Positions 31,268 through 39,753 of a stretch of 48,277 nucleotides of DNA are shown piece by piece. Made by a program: the position numbers and the translations under genes. Below the pieces are notes generated by a model. The model was not told the DNA's origin. It made no database searches and saw only the letters and a program-made list of their open reading frames with translations. The stretch spans positions 1-48,277 of IMG/VR virus record IMGVR_UViG_3300005262_000092; one strand, given 5' to 3'. Every line of letters begins with the position of its first letter. Within the stretch, counting starts at the first letter, position 1. This DNA comes from a virus.

Positions 31268-32016
31268 TGTTGATCGCAGTCTATCTCGAGCCCGGTGTCA
31301 GCGGCACAGCCCCGAAATGGTCTCAGGCCTTCGCCAGGGGCTGCGGGGGCGAGTTGAAGTGCATGCGCCGTTTTGATGCGGGTCGGCCGTTTGCGTTCTG
31401 GGGGCAGCCGCAGCTGTGGCGGGAGTTTCTCGCGGCAAAGGGAACTGCCGGCACCTGGTTCTACGGCGACCACGCCTTCTTCGGCCGCGGCCGCTACTAC
31501 CGTTGTGCGAGAAACGCGTATCAGTTTGCGGGCGATGTCGGTGAAGATGATCCGGCCCGCTTTCGCCAGTTCGGTATCCCCGTTCGGGACTGGCGCGCCG
31601 GCGGTTCGCACATTTTGCTGTGCCCGAACTCGGAAACCTTCTTCGGCCTGCACGGCTTTGCGCCTGGCCAATGGCTCGCGGAGACGACGGCCCAGATCCG
31701 CCGGCACTCCGACCGGCCGATCAAGGTGAGATGGAAGTCTGATGCGGCCGATCGGCCGCTGGTTGAGGATCTGAAGGATTGCTGGGCGGTCGTGACGTTC
31801 ATGTCGAACGCCGCGGTGATGGGCATCCTCGCCGGGGTGCCCGCCTTCTGCACAGCCGCCTGCGCAGGCAGGACAATGGGGAGCGGCGATCTCGCCGCGA
31901 TCGAGCGGCCTGCGATGCCCGAGGGACGAGAACGATGGGCGGCCCGGTTGGCCAACCATCAATGGACACTGGATGAGATGCGCGCTGGCGCACTCTGGAA
32001 TGCGATCGGTGGATGA
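31267..32016 (+). CDS. Glycosyltransferase-like cassette protein
   Basis: A 249-residue protein of no certain family. Patterns suggest a GT-B-like Rossmann half: ILLCPNSETFFGLHG, then VVTFMSNAAVMGILAGVPAF, which resembles the donor-binding region of capsule or O-antigen transferases. The N-terminal part has AFWGQPQLWREFLAAKG and WFYGDHAFFGRGRYYRC. It is coupled on both sides. I infer a sugar-transfer function from fold and context. Confidence 0.65.
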   Translation: MLIAVYLEPGVSGTAPKWSQAFARGCGGELKCMRRFDAGRPFAFWGQPQLWREFLAAKGTAGTWFYGDHAFFGRGRYYRCARNAYQFAGDVGEDDPARFRQFGIPVRDWRAGGSHILLCPNSETFFGLHGFAPGQWLAETTAQIRRHSDRPIKVRWKSDAADRPLVEDLKDCWAVVTFMSNAAVMGILAGVPAFCTAACAGRTMGSGDLAAIERPAMPEGRERWAARLANHQWTLDEMRAGALWNAIGG

Positions 32017-32693
32017 TGCAGCAGCAGCTCGGTTGGTATTTTCCGGACGGCGAGACGCACCTGCCGGAATGGATGGCGAGGGTAGGTCAGACGCGCGACG
32101 GGCTGCTGCAGTATCAGTTCGCGAAGTACACGGCGGCGCTCAAATTCGTCCGCCCAGCCCGGAGAGTTGCCATCGATGTCGGCGCTCATATCGGACAGTG
32201 GTCGCGAAACATGGCTGCCGATTTCGATGTCGTGCACGCCTTCGAGCCGGTTCCGGACTACGCGGCATGCTGGCAGGCGAACGTGGGCCAGATGCCGAAC
32301 GCGTTGCTGCACCCCGTCGCGCTCGGCGCGCAGACCGATATCGTCTGCCTGAAATGCGGCACGCACGGTTCGCACGGCGACACGTTCGTCGCGCCGAAAG
32401 CTGACGCCGCCCTTGTCGCCTTCGACGTATCGATGCGGCCGTTGGACTCCTTCGACCTCGCCAATGTCGACTTCGTCAAGATCGATTGCGAGGGCTACGA
32501 GCTCTTCGTGCTTCAAGGCGGCGAGAAGACGATCCGGCAAAACCGGCCTTGCATTATCGTCGAGCAGAAGCCGGGCAAGGCGCAAACCTATGGCCTTGGT
32601 GAGACCGATGCCGTCAGCCTGCTGAAAAGCTGGGGCGCCAAAGTGCGCAAGGTCCTGTCGGGCGACTACATCCTGTCCTGGGATGCCGCGTGA
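32013..32693 (+). CDS. FkbM-family methyltransferase
   Basis: A 226-residue SAM-dependent methyltransferase of the FkbM group. Motif I is AIDVGAHIGQWSRNM, followed by VVHAFEPVPDYAACW and the late FkbM block VDFVKIDCEGYELFVLQGG. FkbM enzymes methylate hydroxyl groups on sugars or polyketides, so it may cap a sugar added by neighbouring transferases. 4-base overlaps on both sides. Confidence 0.88.
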   Translation: MMQQQLGWYFPDGETHLPEWMARVGQTRDGLLQYQFAKYTAALKFVRPARRVAIDVGAHIGQWSRNMAADFDVVHAFEPVPDYAACWQANVGQMPNALLHPVALGAQTDIVCLKCGTHGSHGDTFVAPKADAALVAFDVSMRPLDSFDLANVDFVKIDCEGYELFVLQGGEKTIRQNRPCIIVEQKPGKAQTYGLGETDAVSLLKSWGAKVRKVLSGDYILSWDAA

Positions 32694-33274
32694 CCCGTCA
32701 CGGCTGGTTCGAGATCGACGGCGTGCAGACCGGCGAGCGGAAGCTCAAGGAGCGCATCCGGGGCCTGGCGCCACTCCTTCCTGCTGCCAAGGGCGCTTCC
32801 GTGCTCGATCTCGGTTGTGCAGAAGGCTTGATCGGCAAGTGGCTCCTCGAGGCGGGCGGGGCGAATTCGCTGCTCGGTCTCGACAAGCACGAGCCATATC
32901 TGGAGACGGCGCGGGAAGTCTTCGGCGAGGATCCCCGGGCATCTTTCGCGGTGTGCGACTTCGACGATTTCGAGGCCTGGCTGACGGACCACCAGCTCGC
33001 CGGTCGCTACGAATTGGTGCTGGCCTTGAATATCATCCACAAGCTGGCGCGGCCGGCGCAGTTTCTGACGAGCATCGCCGGTCTTGCCGGAAAGATGCTC
33101 GCGATCGCATTGCCGGCGGACGTCATCAACGACGTACGCAGCGGCAATGCGCCGGTCGATCCGGTTGCAGAGCTGCGGGGCAAGTTCAGGCTGGTGTCGC
33201 GGTTCGAGGGCGCCCGGCATCCCAGGAAGGGCCACCTCGGCATCCGGATGATCTTCGAGCGGGTGGCGGCATGA
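32690..33274 (+). CDS. Class I SAM-dependent methyltransferase
   Basis: A 194-residue protein with motif I VLDLGCAEGLIGKWLLEAG, an acidic motif II (SLLGLDKHEPYLE) and FAVCDFDDFEAW. Like Ubi/Tam-type enzymes it may methylate small molecules or sugars. Last gene of the five-gene cassette; it overlaps the head-tail connector start by 4 bases, so it is expressed with the structural genes. Confidence 0.88.
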   Translation: MTRHGWFEIDGVQTGERKLKERIRGLAPLLPAAKGASVLDLGCAEGLIGKWLLEAGGANSLLGLDKHEPYLETAREVFGEDPRASFAVCDFDDFEAWLTDHQLAGRYELVLALNIIHKLARPAQFLTSIAGLAGKMLAIALPADVINDVRSGNAPVDPVAELRGKFRLVSRFEGARHPRKGHLGIRMIFERVAA

Positions 33275-33885
33275 ACCATTGGCACGCAGACTGCGACATG
33301 AGGCCGCCGGCGTCGGCGCTGTACCTGATCGATGCGCCGAGCTCGCCGGTGGTTTCACGCACAGAGATGAAGGCCCATCTGCGCGTCGACTACGACGACG
33401 ACAATCTTTTGATCGACTCGTTGACCGCCGCGGTCACGCAGCATCTCGACGGCAAGGACGGCATTCTTGGCCGGGCGCTGCAGGAGCAGAGCTGGGAATT
33501 GCGGATGAGTTTCTTTCCGCGATCGATCCGGTTGCCACTGCCTCCGCTGATCAGCGTGGATGCCGTGCAATATCTGGACTTAAGCGCGGCGCGCGTGACG
33601 ATCGACAAGTCGCGCTATGTGGTCACTGGCGAGCAGGGACGAGGGGTGATCAGTCTGGGGTCAGGCGCCGCCTGGCCGGCTCAGCTTTGCAACCATCCTG
33701 AAGCTGCGATCGTTTCGTTTACCTGCGGCTACGAAAAGGTGCCGGACCCGATCAAGGCAGCGATCAAGCTGATGGTCGCTACCCTGTACCAAAACCGCGA
33801 GCACGTGGTCGTGGGCCAGACCGCGATTGAATTGCCATGGGCGGCCGAGGCGCTGCTCAGGCCGTACATCGTGATCGGCGCCTGA
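33271..33885 (+). CDS. Head-tail connector protein (gp6-like)
   Basis: A 204-residue protein typical of the gp6/gp15 connector family: it begins with EMKAHLRVDYDDDNLLIDSL, a long-helix pattern repeated in the family, and ends with DPIKAAIKLMVATLYQNREH, then WAAEALLRPYIV. It forms the first ring below the portal. The N-terminal ~30 residues are an extension. Coupled to the methyltransferase gene by ATGA. Confidence 0.88.
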   Translation: MNHWHADCDMRPPASALYLIDAPSSPVVSRTEMKAHLRVDYDDDNLLIDSLTAAVTQHLDGKDGILGRALQEQSWELRMSFFPRSIRLPLPPLISVDAVQYLDLSAARVTIDKSRYVVTGEQGRGVISLGSGAAWPAQLCNHPEAAIVSFTCGYEKVPDPIKAAIKLMVATLYQNREHVVVGQTAIELPWAAEALLRPYIVIGA

Positions 33886-33944
33886 CGGCACGGCCGTGAG
33901 ATCTTTCTTTTCGTTCAACGCTGCAATCTGAAAGGACGCTCCAG

Positions 33945-34382
33945 ATGGCGACATATACGAAATACGAGAATTTCGTTCAGGTTCTCGCCAACAAGGAAGT
34001 GGATGCCTTTGGCGCGACCGATACATGGAAGGCGGTCATCCACACCGACGCGCCGGTCGTTGCCACCGACACGACGTTGACCGACCTGACGCAGATCGGC
34101 GGCTCGAACGGCTACACCACCGGCGGCGCCAGCATCGCGTTCAACTCGACCAGGTCGGGCGGCACGGTGACTGCGACGTCGACCGATGTGGTCTGGACGG
34201 CATCGGGCGGCAATCTCGGCGGCTCGACCACGGGGCGTTACATCAGCTATTACGACGACACGCCGACCGCGCCGACTGCCGACCCGCTCGCGGCGTCGTG
34301 GGACTACGGCTCGACCTTCACGATCGCCGATGGCGAGACGCTGACGCTCGACTTCGGCGCCAGCCTGTTCACGCTGGCCTAA
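33945..34382 (+). CDS. Phage structural protein, probable decoration/tail-fibre-like
   Basis: A 145-residue Thr/Gly/Ala-rich protein with an alternating beta pattern (VTATSTDVVWTASGGN, GRYISYYDDT). Low charge and high Thr suggest a virion surface protein. AAAGGA lies upstream of the ATG. It is separated by 59 bases from the connector gene. I do not know the exact family; a head decoration protein is inferred. Confidence 0.75.
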   Translation: MATYTKYENFVQVLANKEVDAFGATDTWKAVIHTDAPVVATDTTLTDLTQIGGSNGYTTGGASIAFNSTRSGGTVTATSTDVVWTASGGNLGGSTTGRYISYYDDTPTAPTADPLAASWDYGSTFTIADGETLTLDFGASLFTLA

Positions 34383-34385
34383 GCC

Positions 34386-34781
34386 ATGAAGCCGCATTCC
34401 CTGCAATCCGTGCAGCGTACGCTGCCGTCCGCAAAGCAACGCTTCGAGGCGCTCGGCCCAATCGCCGCGCGTCATGGCCGCATCGAGAAGGGCGCGCAGT
34501 TGCCCGAAACGCGCGTGCTCGCTTGTCCGCGCGTCAAGGTCGCGGATTTTCCGGATGGATTTATCCCGACCAAATATTTCGAGGCGCTCGAGCAGAACCA
34601 GCTGATCAAGAGCTGCTGCCGGCATCCGGAAAATCACGAGATCGAGGCGCACAAATCGCATCCGGACGAGGAGGCGCCGGACATCTACATTTTCATCTGC
34701 GACGGCTGCGGCCGGAGGCATCGGCGCCTGATGCTCGGCGCCGTCGATGACGTGCCGCGTCCGATCTGGGATGCGAGCTAG
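34386..34781 (+). CDS. Small Cys/His-rich protein in structural module
   Basis: A 131-residue protein with a C-terminal zinc-ribbon-like set: CCRHPENHEIEAHKSH and FICDGCGRRHRR. The N-terminal half is basic. It is unusual among virion genes and lacks a clear family. It starts 3 bases after the preceding stop, so it is probably coupled. Confidence 0.7.
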   Translation: MKPHSLQSVQRTLPSAKQRFEALGPIAARHGRIEKGAQLPETRVLACPRVKVADFPDGFIPTKYFEALEQNQLIKSCCRHPENHEIEAHKSHPDEEAPDIYIFICDGCGRRHRRLMLGAVDDVPRPIWDAS

Positions 34782-34793
34782 GCCAAGCCGTCG

Positions 34794-36680
34794 ATGGCGT
34801 TGTCGCAGACACTGACGCAGCAGGGTGGCGCTACCACAGGTAGCGACACCTATACGGCTGCGGCGATCGGAACCGCGGCGGCCGGCCGCCTGGTGGTTGC
34901 GCTGGTCTCGCCCACCAACGCCGGCACGACCACGTCGGCGACGATCGGCGGCGTCTCTGCGACCTACACCAAAAACACCACGTTCGGCGCCGAGGTTGGC
35001 TTTGTCTCGGCAATCGTGCCGACGGGTACGACCGCCAATATCGTCCTCAACGGCTCCGGCGGCTTCTCGCTGCTCGGCGTCTGGGCCATCAGCGGCGGCG
35101 GTGCCGTCACGCCAACTGCAACTGCGGCTGACGCGACCGGAAGCGCTTCGCCGACGATCGCGGTCGGTGCCGGGGGCGTTGTCGTCGGCGCGGCATTCGA
35201 CGCGGCCGGCGCCGGTCCGGTCTCGTTCGGCTCCGGGCTCACGACTGAGGGCACGTCCTGGAGCTTCGGGCCGTCGCCTGGTCGCAACGGCGGCGCCGAT
35301 TTCGCCTCGGCGCAGACGGTGACCTGCGGCATCTCGGGCGCCACGTTCCCGGTCAGCCAGTTTGCGGCGTTCGGGCCTGGCGTTACGCCGAAGATCTTGA
35401 CCGCGGCCGGCGGCGGTTACGCGATTACGGGCACGGCGGCGACGATCAAGCGAGGTCGCAAGGTCCCGGCTGCAGTGGGTGCCTATGCGATCACCGGCGC
35501 AGCGGCCACCATCAAGCGCGGTCGCAAGCTGCCGGCCGCGGCGGGTGCTTACGCGATCGCCGGCGCCGCAGCGGCGCTGCTGCATGGTTTGAAGGTTTCG
35601 GCCGTGGCCGGATCCTACGCCTTGTCGGGGGCGGCCGCCACGCTGCGGCACGGCTTGCGTCTGCCGGCGAGCGCCGGCGCCTATGTGCTGGCGGGCGCGG
35701 ATGCTGGGCTGACGAAAACTTCGGTCAAGCTCCTGGCGGCCGGCGGCGGCGCGTATGCGATCGCCGGTACGGCGGGCAGCCTCAAGCGCGGCTGGAGGCT
35801 CGCCGCCAGCGCGGGCGGCTACGCACTCACGGGCGCCTCGGTCGGCCTCCGGCGCACATACGTGCTCGGCGCCTCCGCAGGCTCCTATGTCCTGGCCGGC
35901 AGCGCGGCTGGCGTTACGCGCGGCCGCAAGGTTGCGGCGCTTCCCGGGGCCTACACCCTGACCGGCAGCGACGTCGCGCTGCTGGTCGGGTCGAACAAGG
36001 TACTGGCCGCGGGCGCAGGTGCCTACAGCCTGACGGGCGCTGCCGCCACGCTGCGCCATGCCTGGCGTGTCCAGGCTGGCGCCGGATCTTACGTGCTGTC
36101 GGGTGCCTCGGCGTCGCTGAAGCACGGGTGGACGGTGGCGGCCGTCACCGGCGCTTACACGCTGATCGGCGCTGCGGCGACGTTGAGGCAGGCCCGGCGC
36201 CTGCCGGCGATCGGCAGCTCCTACGCTCTGGCTGGAAGTGCTGCGACGCTGACGAAGTCGACCACAAAGCAGCTCGCTGCCGGTGCCGGCGCCTATGCGC
36301 TGTCGGGAGTGTCCGCGACGCTGCGGCGAAGCACAAGGGTCGTCGCCGGCGCAACGTCCTATGTGCTGTCCGGCTCGGCCGCGAGCGTTCGCCGCAGCTT
36401 TCACCTGTCGGCGCCAGCTGGTGCCTATCTGCTCACCGGCGCGAATGCCGCGCCGCTGGTCGCGCGGCGCCTGGTGGCCACGCTGGGCGCCTATGCGCTG
36501 TCAGGCGCCGATGCCGGGTTGATCTGGAGCGGCGCGATATTCGAGGAGTCGGCGCGGGCTGTCATGGCCATGGGTGAGTTTCGCTTGGTCATCGTCGACG
36601 GCGAGCTCCGCGTGGTTGCGCCCGATGGATCTGCGCGCCTAGTGATGCCGCCCGGCGATGGCCGGTCGATCGACATCTAG
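34794..36680 (+). CDS. Large Ala/Gly/Ser repeat protein, probable virion surface protein
   Basis: A 628-residue protein. Residues 1-~195 are a beta-rich, low-charge domain (PTNAGTTTSATIGGVSATYT). Residues ~203-580 are seventeen tandem 22-residue repeats with consensus AGAYALTGAAATLRRGRKLPA. The C-terminal ~48 residues form a small domain (EFRLVIVDGELRVVAPDGSA). Similar low-complexity beta repeats occur in phage fibres and decoration proteins. Position between head-connector and tail-tube genes supports a virion role. It has almost no charged residues except the Arg/Lys at each repeat turn. Confidence 0.8.
   Translation: MALSQTLTQQGGATTGSDTYTAAAIGTAAAGRLVVALVSPTNAGTTTSATIGGVSATYTKNTTFGAEVGFVSAIVPTGTTANIVLNGSGGFSLLGVWAISGGGAVTPTATAADATGSASPTIAVGAGGVVVGAAFDAAGAGPVSFGSGLTTEGTSWSFGPSPGRNGGADFASAQTVTCGISGATFPVSQFAAFGPGVTPKILTAAGGGYAITGTAATIKRGRKVPAAVGAYAITGAAATIKRGRKLPAAAGAYAIAGAAAALLHGLKVSAVAGSYALSGAAATLRHGLRLPASAGAYVLAGADAGLTKTSVKLLAAGGGAYAIAGTAGSLKRGWRLAASAGGYALTGASVGLRRTYVLGASAGSYVLAGSAAGVTRGRKVAALPGAYTLTGSDVALLVGSNKVLAAGAGAYSLTGAAATLRHAWRVQAGAGSYVLSGASASLKHGWTVAAVTGAYTLIGAAATLRQARRLPAIGSSYALAGSAATLTKSTTKQLAAGAGAYALSGVSATLRRSTRVVAGATSYVLSGSAASVRRSFHLSAPAGAYLLTGANAAPLVARRLVATLGAYALSGADAGLIWSGAIFEESARAVMAMGEFRLVIVDGELRVVAPDGSARLVMPPGDGRSIDI
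35400..36533 (+). repeat. Seventeen 66-bp coding repeats (22 aa)
   Basis: In-frame tandem repeats in the 628-aa protein gene. Each has Gly-Ala/Ser-Tyr (GAY/GSY), a short hydrophobic strand (ALTG/VLSG), A-A-x-L and a basic turn. Three copies are 24 residues long (insertions near residues 309, 404 and 493). DNA copies have diverged, so the array is old or selected at protein level rather than freshly amplified. Confidence 0.85.
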
Positions 36681-36692
36681 GGGATTGGGGCA

Positions 36693-37016
36693 ATGCTGAC
36701 CTGGCCGCCGAAAGATCCGAACGAGGTTCTCGATTTCGACATCGACTGGACCATGCGGCTCTATTCCGCCGACGAGCTGGCACAGGTCGAGGCCGGTGCT
36801 ACGATCGTGCCGGCGGACGCGATCGCCAGCTCTCAATTCACGCTGCCTGACGGCGCCACGCTGGTCGCCAGCAGCTCGACCTATTCGGCGACGCGCACCA
36901 AGGTCTGGTTGCGCGATGGCGATGACGGGACGTCCTATGAGGTGCTCAACCGCATCACCACAACCGGCGGCCGCACGATGGACCAGTCGGTCAGGCTCAG
37001 GGTCAAGAGCAAGTGA
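36693..37016 (+). CDS. Small structural protein (phage fibre/tail adaptor-like)
   Basis: A 107-residue protein starting LTWPPKDPNEVLDFDIDWTM, a pattern I associate with short phage tail or fibre-adaptor proteins with WPxKDP starts. The rest is beta-rich (TKVWLRDGDDGTSYEVLNRI). ATG 36693 follows GGGG. It is probably a virion component next to the repeat protein. Confidence 0.7.
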   Translation: MLTWPPKDPNEVLDFDIDWTMRLYSADELAQVEAGATIVPADAIASSQFTLPDGATLVASSSTYSATRTKVWLRDGDDGTSYEVLNRITTTGGRTMDQSVRLRVKSK

Positions 37017-37119
37017 CGTGTCGATCGAGCGGCTGGTCGCGAACGCGCATCGGCGCCTGGCGCTGCGCCGCCTGCTGATCTCGATCGAACGAAATCCGTT
37101 AATCTTGGAGGCTATCGAC

Positions 37120-37434
37120 ATGGCGACCGGGCGAACCATCGCAAGGCCGATCAATCTGGCCGGATTCTCCGGCCATCTGCAGCGCGCCGAGAAACTGGAG
37201 CAGCGCCTCGGCGTCACCGGCGAGCGCTACGCCTCGGTGCTCGACGACATCGAGGATCAGGAAAAGGCGCTGGCCGAGCACGTTGGTTCGCTCGAGACCA
37301 CGCGCGCCAGCCTCGACCAGGTCATCAACCGGATGCAGCCGGGGAGCAATGGCGGCCCAAACGGTGGCGGGCAATCCTCGACCGCCTCGACCGTCACCGG
37401 CTCCGGCCAGGTCATTGACGGAAAAGCCGTCTGA
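37120..37434 (+). CDS. Coiled-coil protein, 104 aa
   Basis: Heptad-like helix at residues ~15-70 (LQRAEKLEQRLGVTGERYAS, VLDDIEDQEKALAEHVGSLE), then a Gly/Ser/Asn-rich tail. Start chosen at ATG 37120 because GGAGG lies 8 bases upstream. An in-frame GTG at 37018 would add 34 plausible residues but lacks a good ribosome-binding site. No family recognised. Possibly a scaffold or chaperone for the neighbouring virion proteins. Confidence 0.65.
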   Translation: MATGRTIARPINLAGFSGHLQRAEKLEQRLGVTGERYASVLDDIEDQEKALAEHVGSLETTRASLDQVINRMQPGSNGGPNGGGQSSTASTVTGSGQVIDGKAV

Positions 37435-37461
37435 TCTGCCGGATCGGGTGAGAGCACTGAC

Positions 37462-38184
37462 ATGAAGCAATCCGTCTGGATCGGCTGGGATCCCCGCGAG
37501 GCCGATGCTTATGCCGTCGCGCGGGCCTCGGCGCGCCGCCATATGACGCTGCCGCTGCAGACGCGGGGTGTTGTGCTGTCCGAGCTGCAGAGGGCCGGGC
37601 TCTACAGGCGGCCGATCGAGATGCGCGCGAGTGCCGCTGACAGGCCGATCATGTGGGACACCATCTCGGATGCTCCGATGTCGACGCAGCATGCCTGCGC
37701 GCGCTTCCTGGTGCCGCACCTGGCCCGAACGGGATGGGCGGTGTTCATGGACGGGGACGTGCTGGTCCGCGGCAATATCTGCCGCATGTTCGACAAGCTC
37801 GATCGGCGGAAGGCGGTCTATTGCGTCAAGCACCGCTTCGATCCGCCCGTCGGCGTCAAGATGGACGGCCAGCAGCAGACGCGCTACGCGCGGAAGAACT
37901 GGAGCTCGGTGGTCGCGTTCAACTGCGACCACGAGGCCAACCGTGCGCTGACGCTCGATCTCATCAACAGCGTCCCGGGGCGAGATCTGCATGCGTTCTG
38001 CTGGCTGGAAGACAGCCTGATTGGCGAACTGTCCCCGGAATGGAATTTCCTGGTCGGGCACACCGATCCCTCGGTCGAGCCGAAGATTGTCCACTTTACC
38101 GACGGCACGCCATCGATGCCGGGATATGAGCATGTGCCGTTTGCCGACGAATGGCGGGCCGAGCTGGAGCACTGGGCGGCATGA
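37462..38184 (+). CDS. GT-A glycosyltransferase (GT8-like)
   Basis: A 240-residue protein with a DxD metal/nucleotide-sugar motif (FMDGDVLVRGN, D97-G-D99), preceded by a family-like SVWIGWDPREADAY start and STQHACARFLVPHL. Later blocks WSSVVAFNCDHEAN and WNFLVGHTD are the acceptor side. It is a retaining-type GT-A transferase inserted between tail and head-closure genes. It overlaps the next gene by 4 bases, so it is made with virion proteins. The target may be a virion protein, e.g. the repeat protein encoded just upstream. Confidence 0.85.
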   Translation: MKQSVWIGWDPREADAYAVARASARRHMTLPLQTRGVVLSELQRAGLYRRPIEMRASAADRPIMWDTISDAPMSTQHACARFLVPHLARTGWAVFMDGDVLVRGNICRMFDKLDRRKAVYCVKHRFDPPVGVKMDGQQQTRYARKNWSSVVAFNCDHEANRALTLDLINSVPGRDLHAFCWLEDSLIGELSPEWNFLVGHTDPSVEPKIVHFTDGTPSMPGYEHVPFADEWRAELEHWAA

Positions 38185-38540
38185 CCCCGACCCGCGCAGG
38201 CGAACTCCGTCACCGCATTGCCTTCGACAAGCGTCAGGACGTCAATCCCGATGCTCCGCTCGATCTCGGCAACACGCAGTCGGAATTCGTCGAGCAGTTC
38301 GTCGTCGCGGGCAAGGTCGAAGCGCGGTTTGGCGGGGAGACGGTGACAGCGGCGCGGCTTACAGGGCAGCAGCCGGTGAACATCACGGTTAGGCAGAGCG
38401 CCCAAACGCGCATGATCACCGACGATTGGCGGGCCCGCGACGTGCGGAGCGGAACCGTTTACGCCATTCGATCGATTGTTGATCCCGATGACCGGCGCGC
38501 ATGGCTGGAGCTCCTTTGCCAGACGGGCGTGGCAGCATGA
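38181..38540 (+). CDS. Head closure / head-tail adaptor protein
   Basis: A 119-residue protein of the SPP1 gp16/HK97 gp7-type head closure family: RAGELRHRIAFDKRQDVN at the start, the central VEARFGGETVTAARLTGQQP and C-terminal VYAIRSIVDPDDRRAWLEL. It seals the head after packaging. 4-base overlaps on both sides. Confidence 0.9.
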   Translation: MTPTRAGELRHRIAFDKRQDVNPDAPLDLGNTQSEFVEQFVVAGKVEARFGGETVTAARLTGQQPVNITVRQSAQTRMITDDWRARDVRSGTVYAIRSIVDPDDRRAWLELLCQTGVAA

Positions 38541-38926
38541 GCAATATTGCGTTGTTCAAGATCGGACTGCAGGCGCTTGCCGCAGCGATGGACAAATCCG
38601 CGCCGAAGCTCGTCGAGACCGAGGCGGACGGCTTAGCGCAAGCCATGCGCCAAAAGGCGAGTGCGCACAGCAAAAGCGGCAACACCGTCAAGTCCATTCA
38701 GGTGCTGAAGACGTCCAAGCCTGGCCGCGTGAAGATTGTCGCCGGCGGCGACTTGACCACCAAGGAGGTCAGGAAGGGCTCGGGCAAGCCGTATGACTAT
38801 GTCCGAGCGGAAGAGTTCGGTACCGCCGACACCAAGGCAATCCCGTTCTTTTTCAACACCTATCGAGCGCGGGAGGCCGGGATCAAGCAGCGGGTGAGCT
38901 CGGCGCTGCGGAAGTCGATCGACTGA
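38537..38926 (+). CDS. HK97 gp10-family protein
   Basis: A 129-residue protein of the tail-completion/gp10 family. Family-like pieces are SGNTVKSIQVLKTSKPGRVK, YDYVRAEEFGTADTKAIPFF and the final helix. It joins head and tail. Start is ATG 38537 overlapping the previous stop; the stop shares one base with the next start. Confidence 0.85.
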   Translation: MSNIALFKIGLQALAAAMDKSAPKLVETEADGLAQAMRQKASAHSKSGNTVKSIQVLKTSKPGRVKIVAGGDLTTKEVRKGSGKPYDYVRAEEFGTADTKAIPFFFNTYRAREAGIKQRVSSALRKSID

Positions 38927-39321
38927 TGCCTATCGACGATCCCTCGATTCAACTACAGGCGGCGATTATTGCGGCGCTGAAGGCAGCCAGCACGGCCGCC
39001 GGCGCGCGGGTCTATGACGAGGTGCCTGATAAGGCGGAATTCCCCTACATCTCGCTAGGCCAGATGCAGGTTCTCTCCGAGAAAGCGGAATGCGTCGAAG
39101 GCGCCGAGCTATACGTCACAATCGACGCTTGGTCGCGTTCGAAAGCCAAGTCCGAGATTCTTTCGATCGGCAAGGCCATCATTGCCACCCTGGATAACGC
39201 CGGTCTGTCGGGTGCCGGCGTCGACATCAATTGCTGCGAGCTCGACGATGCGACGTATCTTACCGATCCCGATGGCCTGACACGCCATGGCGTTTTCACC
39301 TTTCACATCCTGACCGACTGA
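38926..39321 (+). CDS. DUF3168 tail terminator-like protein
   Basis: A 131-residue protein of the DUF3168/gp17 tail-completion group: IQLQAAIIAALKAASTAAGA, RVYDEVPDKAEFPYISLGQM, then TIDAWSRSKAKSEI and HGVFTFHIL. It caps the tail tube and attaches to the head. Its start overlaps the previous stop by one base. Confidence 0.9.
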   Translation: MPIDDPSIQLQAAIIAALKAASTAAGARVYDEVPDKAEFPYISLGQMQVLSEKAECVEGAELYVTIDAWSRSKAKSEILSIGKAIIATLDNAGLSGAGVDINCCELDDATYLTDPDGLTRHGVFTFHILTD

Positions 39322-39333
39322 GGAGATCGTGCC

Positions 39334-39753
39334 ATGGCGCGCGCAAAGACCGCTAAATTCTCGGAGTTTCTGATCCAGCTCGGCGATGGCTCATCGCCTG
39401 AGATCTATAACGCCCCGTGTGGCGCAACCTCACGCAGCTTCAAGCGCACGTCGGCGATGGCCGAGACCAACGTGCCGGACTGTGACGACGAGGATCTCCC
39501 GTCGTGGCTCGAGCGTGATGTCACTTCGCAGTCGGCGAGCTGCGAATTCTCGGGTGTCGTCGACAAGGACGATTTTGAAGACTGGGACGATTACTGGAGT
39601 TCCGGTGACACCAAGAACGTGAAGATCACGCTCGGCACACTGACATGGGTCGGGCCGTTCAAGCTGGCCGACCTCGAGGTGACCGGCCAGAAGGGGCAGC
39701 GCGTGAACTTCACCGCGACGCTTCAGTCCGACGGTGAGGTCGCCAAGCAGTGA
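39334..39753 (+). CDS. Major tail tube protein
   Basis: A 139-residue tail tube protein, with a typical beta-sandwich pattern (FLIQLGDGSSPEIYNAPCGA, LTWVGPFKLADLEVTGQKGQ, NFTATLQSDGEV). The expected position is directly before the chaperone genes. GAGGAG lies 9 bases upstream of the ATG. The stop overlaps the chaperone start by 4 bases. Confidence 0.9.
   Translation: MARAKTAKFSEFLIQLGDGSSPEIYNAPCGATSRSFKRTSAMAETNVPDCDDEDLPSWLERDVTSQSASCEFSGVVDKDDFEDWDDYWSSGDTKNVKITLGTLTWVGPFKLADLEVTGQKGQRVNFTATLQSDGEVAKQ

Noticed and set aside
33915-36404. 829-codon leftward open frame opposite the repeat protein
   Set aside because: It is an Arg-rich antisense shadow produced by the GC-rich repeats; the sense frame has the clear 22-residue periodicity.
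35400-36533. Possible CRISPR array or DNA satellite
   Set aside because: The repeats are 66 bases long, in frame and diverged at the DNA level, without unique spacers, so they are protein-coding repeats. No CRISPR array was seen anywhere in the window.
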